Shown here: one piece after another, positions 6,601 through 9,278 of the stretch
Position numbering within the stretch: the first letter of the stretch is position 1
How the letters are laid out: the number at the start of each line of letters is the position of its first letter
Assembly (NCBI GenBank): GCA_017521875.1
Contig: JAFXBH010000292.1
Coordinates: forward strand, 1 to 9,278
Reading direction: 5' to 3'
Source: Oscillospiraceae bacterium
GTDB lineage: Bacteria; Bacillota; Clostridia; Oscillospirales; Oscillospiraceae
Length of the DNA: 9,278 nt
Position numbers and translations under genes: made by a program
Notes under the pieces: model-generated
What the model was told of the DNA's origin: nothing
The model's input: only the letters and a program-made list of their open reading frames with translations
The model's database searches: none

Positions 6601-8909
6601 GTGTTTCCAATAGCATAGATGTCAACGCCGGACTGAATCAGTCTGACGCAAACCCAGTCAGGGTAAGTAACTCTTGTTACAGTACAGCCTTCGTTGTTAC
6701 AGGTTTCATCATCCTTGTCGGTCCATGTGTGTTCAACGGCATCGAGAAGTGTCTCGCCGCAATTAGGACAAGTAATTGCAGTGGTGCAGTCGCCGTCATC
6801 GGTTTCCAGCAGAGCAGCATGCTCTGCGTCTGTACAAGGCAACTTAACAGTAACCTTCAAGCAAGCATAGCCAGCACCGTTGTAGCAGGAATCCTCGAAA
6901 GGAGTGCCGGCTTCTACATTGAAGAGATAATAAGGGCCATTTATGGAGTTTCTATACTTAGCGATAACGTCGCCCTTGAGTTCAGGAGCCTTATTAAGCG
7001 CCATACAGCTGTAGGTGTTATTCAGTTCCACATTACTGCTATCGAATACGATAGGACCGGCAGTGTGGATCAGACCGCGGTGATAGCATTTTGAATTCAT
7101 CACAACATTGGAGCCGTTCTGAATGTAGCAGCCCTGTTCTTCCGTGCCGATGCCATTGTATGCGCCATAGGCTACACCGGAACCGTTAGTGGCATTTACG
7201 GTCAAGGTAGAATTATCAACAGTAAGACTACCCTTTTCCATCAGAATGCCAGCGTAACTGCCGTTCTTCATTTCGATAGTAACGGTGGTGTCCTTGATGG
7301 TCAGGTCGCCTTCCCTCATAAGCACAACACCAACCTGATCGGTGGTGCAGATGTACAGGGAGCCGGGGCCGGTAATGGTCAAACCGCCGGTGGGAGTGCA
7401 CTCAAGGCGAGCGCCACCGGAACCGGTGATCACATTTTCGCCTTGCAGTGTGATACGAACTGCATAGTTATATTTGCCAGTATCGGAGTAATAAGCAAAG
7501 TTAAACAAGCTGGTATTATTACTACGGGAATAAACCAAGTTATTAAATACAACATCCATCACGCCATCCGCATAGGAGACCTTCATGTTGTAATCAGATT
7601 CATCACCCTGCTGGGCAAACAGGCCGTCAACAACCTTAAAGTAGGTTGCTGCGCCACCATCGCTGGGCCATGCATACAGGTCTTCACCATGGATACGGAA
7701 TGCAACTGCATTCGGCTTAGTCTTTCTGGTGACGTTACAGTCTTCGTTGTTACAGGTGGCATCATTGTCGTCAGTATATGAGTGCTCAATGGCATCGAGA
7801 ACGTTCTCGAGGCAGTTGGGGCAAACAATGGGGGTGCTGCAGTCGCCGTCATCGGTTTCCAACAGAGCGATATGGTCTTCCTCTGTGCAGGGCACACGAA
7901 CAACAACCTTCAAGAAGGCGTAGTCATGGCCATTGGCACAACCGGTGCCTTCAAACACAGTACCAGGCTCTACATCAAAGGGAACAAATTCCTGACTAGC
8001 CTGGCTCTTGTACATAGCGATTACATCGCCCTCGATTTCAGGAGCCTTGTTGGAGAACTTACATAAGCAACCATTGCTGATGGTTACATTACTGCTGTCG
8101 ATCACAAAGGGACCGTTGCAGTTAACAACAGGCTGATGGTAGCAACCAACGCCGGACTTGTACTGGTTCTCAATGTTAACATTGGAGCCGTTCTGAATGT
8201 AGATACCTCTTTCAGTGGAGGAATCCAATGCATCGAAATCGCCAAAGTAGATAGCGGAAGCACCGCACTCGTCGATGAGGTTAACATTGGCGTTGTCAAT
8301 GATCAGGTCACCATTGACCATCTGCAGAACGTGATGTCTCCATGCACCGGTCTGACGCAGAGTAACGGTGGTATCCTTAATGGTCAGGTCGCCGCCGTAG
8401 TTGTGGATAACGTTTATGTTGCTGCCTTCCATGTAGAAGGAACCATCACCGGTAAAGGTGGTGCCATTGCTGGCGTTGATCATGAACCGGTTGCCAACGT
8501 TTCCGAAAATCTTGTTCTCACCAACCAAAGTGATTTCAGTGGAGTAGTTGGTAGTGGCAGCATTAGTAGCGTCCTGGGTAACATAGCCAATAGTGATGGC
8601 ATGATCGTTTGTGCTGTCACAAACAAGATTTAAATCCTTAAAGATGATCTTCAGGACACTGTTTTCCATAGACACCTTGATGTTATAATCATCTGCAGAG
8701 GCGCCTTCGGTAGTAATCTTGCCGTCCACGGTCTTAGCATATTCGGTCCGTCCGGCATTGGTGCCGTAAAGAACCACATCAAGACCATTCTGATGAATTC
8801 TAATGCAGGACCAAACTGCAGCGTCTGCATCAGCGGCCAGCGCGGTTACGGGCAACAAACTGACGATCATCAGAATTGCCATAACCAAACTTAAAATTCT
8901 TTTTTTCAT
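3648..8909 (-). CDS. Large secreted multidomain beta-helix protein, putative carbohydrate-binding or adhesin type
   Basis: This is a complete gene of 1753 residues with ATG at 8909-8907 and TAA at 3650-3648. Residues 1-26 are a classical signal peptide (MKKRILSLVMAILMIVSLLP, cleavage near ALA-A). Three homologous domains follow: A1 about 31-398, A2 about 399-748 and A3 about 749-1058. Each contains NGSNV, GDLTIKDTTVT and DSSNVT strands typical of right-handed beta-helices, with some resemblance to carbohydrate-binding Cthe_2159-like proteins; I cannot confirm that assignment. Cys-rich linkers (DDGDCxTxxxCPxC, then TCNNExCxxTR) follow each A domain. Residues 1149-1753 hold three modules (B1 1149-1366, B2 1367-1597, B3 1598-1753), two of them beginning YATLxDAYxAA and all carrying AGDTIV and IDxNG motifs. 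B3 is about 70 residues shorter than B1 and B2. There is no LPxTG motif, SLH domain, dockerin or C-terminal membrane helix, so the protein appears free or non-covalently held. No catalytic residues are recognisable. It has its own promoter and terminator. Confidence 0.93.
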   Translation of the reverse strand: MKKRILSLVMAILMIVSLLPVTALAADADAAVWSCIRIHQNGLDVVLYGTNAGRTEYAKTVDGKITTEGASADDYNIKVSMENSVLKIIFKDLNLVCDSTNDHAITIGYVTQDATNAATTNYSTEITLVGENKIFGNVGNRFMINASNGTTFTGDGSFYMEGSNINVIHNYGGDLTIKDTTVTLRQTGAWRHHVLQMVNGDLIIDNANVNLIDECGASAIYFGDFDALDSSTERGIYIQNGSNVNIENQYKSGVGCYHQPVVNCNGPFVIDSSNVTISNGCLCKFSNKAPEIEGDVIAMYKSQASQEFVPFDVEPGTVFEGTGCANGHDYAFLKVVVRVPCTEEDHIALLETDDGDCSTPIVCPNCLENVLDAIEHSYTDDNDATCNNEDCNVTRKTKPNAVAFRIHGEDLYAWPSDGGAATYFKVVDGLFAQQGDESDYNMKVSYADGVMDVVFNNLVYSRSNNTSLFNFAYYSDTGKYNYAVRITLQGENVITGSGGARLECTPTGGLTITGPGSLYICTTDQVGVVLMREGDLTIKDTTVTIEMKNGSYAGILMEKGSLTVDNSTLTVNATNGSGVAYGAYNGIGTEEQGCYIQNGSNVVMNSKCYHRGLIHTAGPIVFDSSNVELNNTYSCMALNKAPELKGDVIAKYRNSINGPYYLFNVEAGTPFEDSCYNGAGYACLKVTVKLPCTDAEHAALLETDDGDCTTAITCPNCGETLLDAVEHTWTDKDDETCNNEGCTVTRVTYPDWVCVRLIQSGVDIYAIGNTTGRIDYVKTVNGKFTTEGASESDYNLKFAYANGVLKVTMKNMVVVGDATNDHIINIGYAGGTYADGTTNYNYAIEIELIGENKIINTVGNRFFITGGEKGTTFYGSGSFYMEGSNTEVITNLRGDITIKDGATVTLKQTSTWFGYCLQMQAGNLTIDNATVNFINQACASAVHFGTYKVIDTSTDRSVTIKNGANVLLESNKDSTGYCNHMAVVDCYGPFVIDSSNVTINNYGLCRFSNVAPEIKGAAAKYKTQPDNDYVPFDVAAGTVFEDPAPVTSCYFDEDYRFLVVTVCATDHNSLADDGNCTTAVVCPDCGKIVVAAQTAHIAETDDGDCTTAVKCKNCDVIVVAAKSAHTFTNSSDTTCDNEGCTHTRTVAVNAVATLNGVGYATLKDAYDAAEAGDTIVLTKQFNGVGFDIEKAITIDLNGNRYYVTAPADGTTAFRVFAATTIKNGRIYIHANAQSQIDTMIETYANLTVTDVQLRGETLNANAETVRNVYIRSGTVLINGSTLLNHSVRTQYAVSVVQDTTKTMPRVTIDSGVTVYGAVEMNRGSLTIKCTITRDLVYTRGGVYLEGSGSIPAPKNYHFLNGTLTFLKPFRIGETYYDSWAAAYAAAQAGDTIVVTKEYTGAGWYIDKAITIDLNGKVVTVNAPANGSSAVYVAPGAGKVEIRNGRIQIHGNQTAKFDVTVENYADLTLTGLVVKGDGLHKNATTTGYSYALLVKSGTVNLVSNDTYGETRLSPSTKGANAFAFGMATEEGYAAPNVTMTAKVKLYGNVEIHGGSLLCKTNIYKPTTYTAGTVTVAEGGSMRPAAKYKFENGVMVKIKGATIGDEIYATLDDAYAAAQAGDTIVLHMNFTSSGMYIDKNLTIDFNGHYYIARTVGSSYSAIRIAKGAEVTLKNSGEMSRIMIIADKATGFEALIKNNGTLHVENLDLRATSADKNIGGTDVSYVIYNTGTLTTNNVVINKNNDGGEFAYGIYEA
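3651..5468 (-). repeat. Three beta-helix-like modules B1, B2 and B3 at the C-terminus
   Basis: B1 (5468-4812) and B2 (4811-4119) are each about 220-230 residues. B3 (4118-3651) is about 156. All share an AGDTIV motif, an IDK or IEK strand leading to TIDLNG or TIDFNG, a K-N-G or KNSG turn, and L-x-(V/L)-(T/E)-x-(V/L) strands. B1 and B2 continue into a V(T/K)xYGxVExxxGSL segment and a YxFxNGxxxxxK closing strand, which B3 lacks. Confidence 0.85.
5144..5424 (-). repeat. Copy 2 of the near-identical module segment, inside module B1
   Basis: This is the partner of positions 1-281, in direct orientation and about 5.1 kb apart. It encodes residues about 1162-1255 of the 1753-residue protein, the first half of module B1. 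B1 is followed by B2 and B3, which share the fold pattern but not this level of DNA identity. The identical pair therefore reflects recent copying between the two genes rather than old module duplication. Confidence 0.95.
5736..8819 (-). repeat. Three long repeated domains A1, A2 and A3 of the 1753-residue protein
   Basis: A1 lies at about 8819-7716, A2 at 7715-6666 and A3 at 6665-5736. All share a start of the form R-(I/L)-x-x-x-G-x-D-(L/V/I)-x-(A/V), the string GASxxDYN or DESDYN, an ENxI-x-G/N-x-V/G strand, GxGSxY, LTIKDTTVT or its variants, and GPxVxDSSNVxxxN. A1 and A3 resemble each other more than either resembles A2; for example both have TNDH, VGNRF, SFYMEGSN and YVPFDV, which A2 lacks or varies. 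Confidence 0.85.
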
Positions 8910-9084
8910 TTGATACTCTCCTTTTCAAAATATTAGGGAACGCGATTATTTATTTTTGGGCTCTCACTTCCTTTTACTTTACAATAAAACAGTTTTTTAC
9001 CTGTTAAAACACATTTATTGCAAGCCAATATTGGTGATCACACAGTCTCTCCCTCTGCACGGGAACAAATATGTATGGTCGTTT
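8910..9084 (-). other. Long 5' leader of the 1753-residue protein gene, with two abutting palindromes
   Basis: Apart from the ribosome binding site this stretch holds no gene. It contains CCAATATTGG (9025-9034) overlapping GTGATCAC (9034-9041), both perfect palindromes, and a purine-rich patch GAGGGAGAGA on the minus strand (about 9046-9055). I do not recognise a known riboswitch or a terminator-like switch. The palindromes could be an operator or part of leader structure. Confidence 0.35.
8916..8925 (-). promoter_or_regulatory. Ribosome binding site of the 1753-residue protein gene
   Basis: Minus-strand AAAAGGAGAG ends 6 nt before the ATG at 8909, a near-consensus Shine-Dalgarno sequence. 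It supports the chosen start, which opens directly into a signal peptide. Confidence 0.85.
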
Positions 9085-9090
9085 TATAGT

Positions 9091-9119
9091 ATCATAACAT
9101 TTAGAAATATACATTGCAA
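9091..9119 (-). promoter_or_regulatory. Predicted sigma-A promoter of the 1753-residue protein gene
   Basis: On the minus strand the -35 box TTGCAA (9119-9114) and the -10 box TATGAT (9096-9091) are 17 bp apart, with 4/6 and 5/6 consensus matches. Transcription would begin near 9084 and give a leader of about 175 nt. Weaker candidates nearer the gene (for example TTAACA near 9005) have poor spacing or a poor -10 box, but they cannot be excluded. Confidence 0.55.
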
Positions 9120-9143
9120 GTTTATTTTGTGAGAAATTATAAT
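9114..9143 (+). promoter_or_regulatory. Possible divergent plus-strand promoter sharing the palindromic -35 box
   Basis: TTGCAA at 9114-9119 is its own reverse complement. Read rightward, it is followed after 18 bp by a perfect TATAAT at 9138-9143. This could drive a gene to the right of the window. No ribosome binding site or open frame appears before the window ends at 9278, so any target is out of view. In AT-rich DNA such a match can arise by chance. Confidence 0.35.
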
Positions 9144-9278
9144 TTTGTGCAATATCCTAAAAACCTTTTTATATAATTAGCACTTTACAACAATAGAATT
9201 TTACATTATGTCATATGCTACAATATAAAAATTACAAATCGTAACCATCTACACATCAAACAGTAAATTTGAAATAGG
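9120..9278. other. AT-rich intergenic region without a gene
   Basis: The stretch is strongly AT-rich and has stops in all frames at short intervals. AAATTATAATTT (9134-9145) is a 12-bp palindrome overlapping the candidate plus-strand -10 box. I see nothing else that can be supported. Confidence 0.6.

Noticed and set aside
3810..7094. A 1094-codon open frame on the plus strand, antisense to the 1753-residue protein gene
   Set aside because: Its translation is Cys- and Gly-rich low-order sequence without domains, signal peptide or ribosome binding site. It mirrors the repetitive sense strand, and the opposite strand has a signal peptide, ordered domains, promoter and terminator.

Overview
The window carries two very large secreted-protein genes, both on the minus strand and in separate transcription units, with almost no other coding content. 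Signal peptides, G-rich ribosome binding sites, sigma-A-type promoters and families of BspA-like leucine-rich repeats and beta-helix modules suggest a low-to-mid G+C Firmicute. A gut-type Clostridia member (Oscillospirales or Lachnospirales-like) is the best guess. This is inferred from protein style only, as no rRNA or housekeeping gene is present.

Reading leftward along the minus strand, positions 9278-8910 are an AT-rich regulatory stretch. It has a good promoter at 9091-9119, a leader of about 175 nt, and a possible divergent plus-strand promoter sharing the same palindromic -35 box. Positions 8909-3648 encode a complete 1753-residue exported protein: signal peptide, three long beta-rich domains (A1-A3) separated by Cys-rich linkers, then three beta-helix-like modules (B1-B3), the last cut short. 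A strong intrinsic terminator lies at 3552-3588, next to a short palindromic repeat. A second promoter (3423-3451) and ribosome binding site then start the next gene at 3388.

That second gene runs off the left edge of the window. Its 1129 visible residues comprise a signal peptide, about thirty 23-residue BspA-type leucine-rich repeats in three blocks with Cys-containing linkers, and then the start of a beta-helix module. This module is almost the same DNA as module B1 of the upstream gene (positions 1-281 match 5144-5424 with 8 differences, in the same reading frame). The two genes have therefore exchanged or copied a module recently.

Both products look like surface or secreted binding proteins (adhesin or glycan-binding type). 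No catalytic motif and no wall anchor is visible in either, although the C-terminus of the leucine-rich repeat protein is outside the window. I see no tRNA, rRNA, CRISPR array, transposase or phage gene. The long open frames on the plus strand are antisense shadows of repetitive coding sequence.
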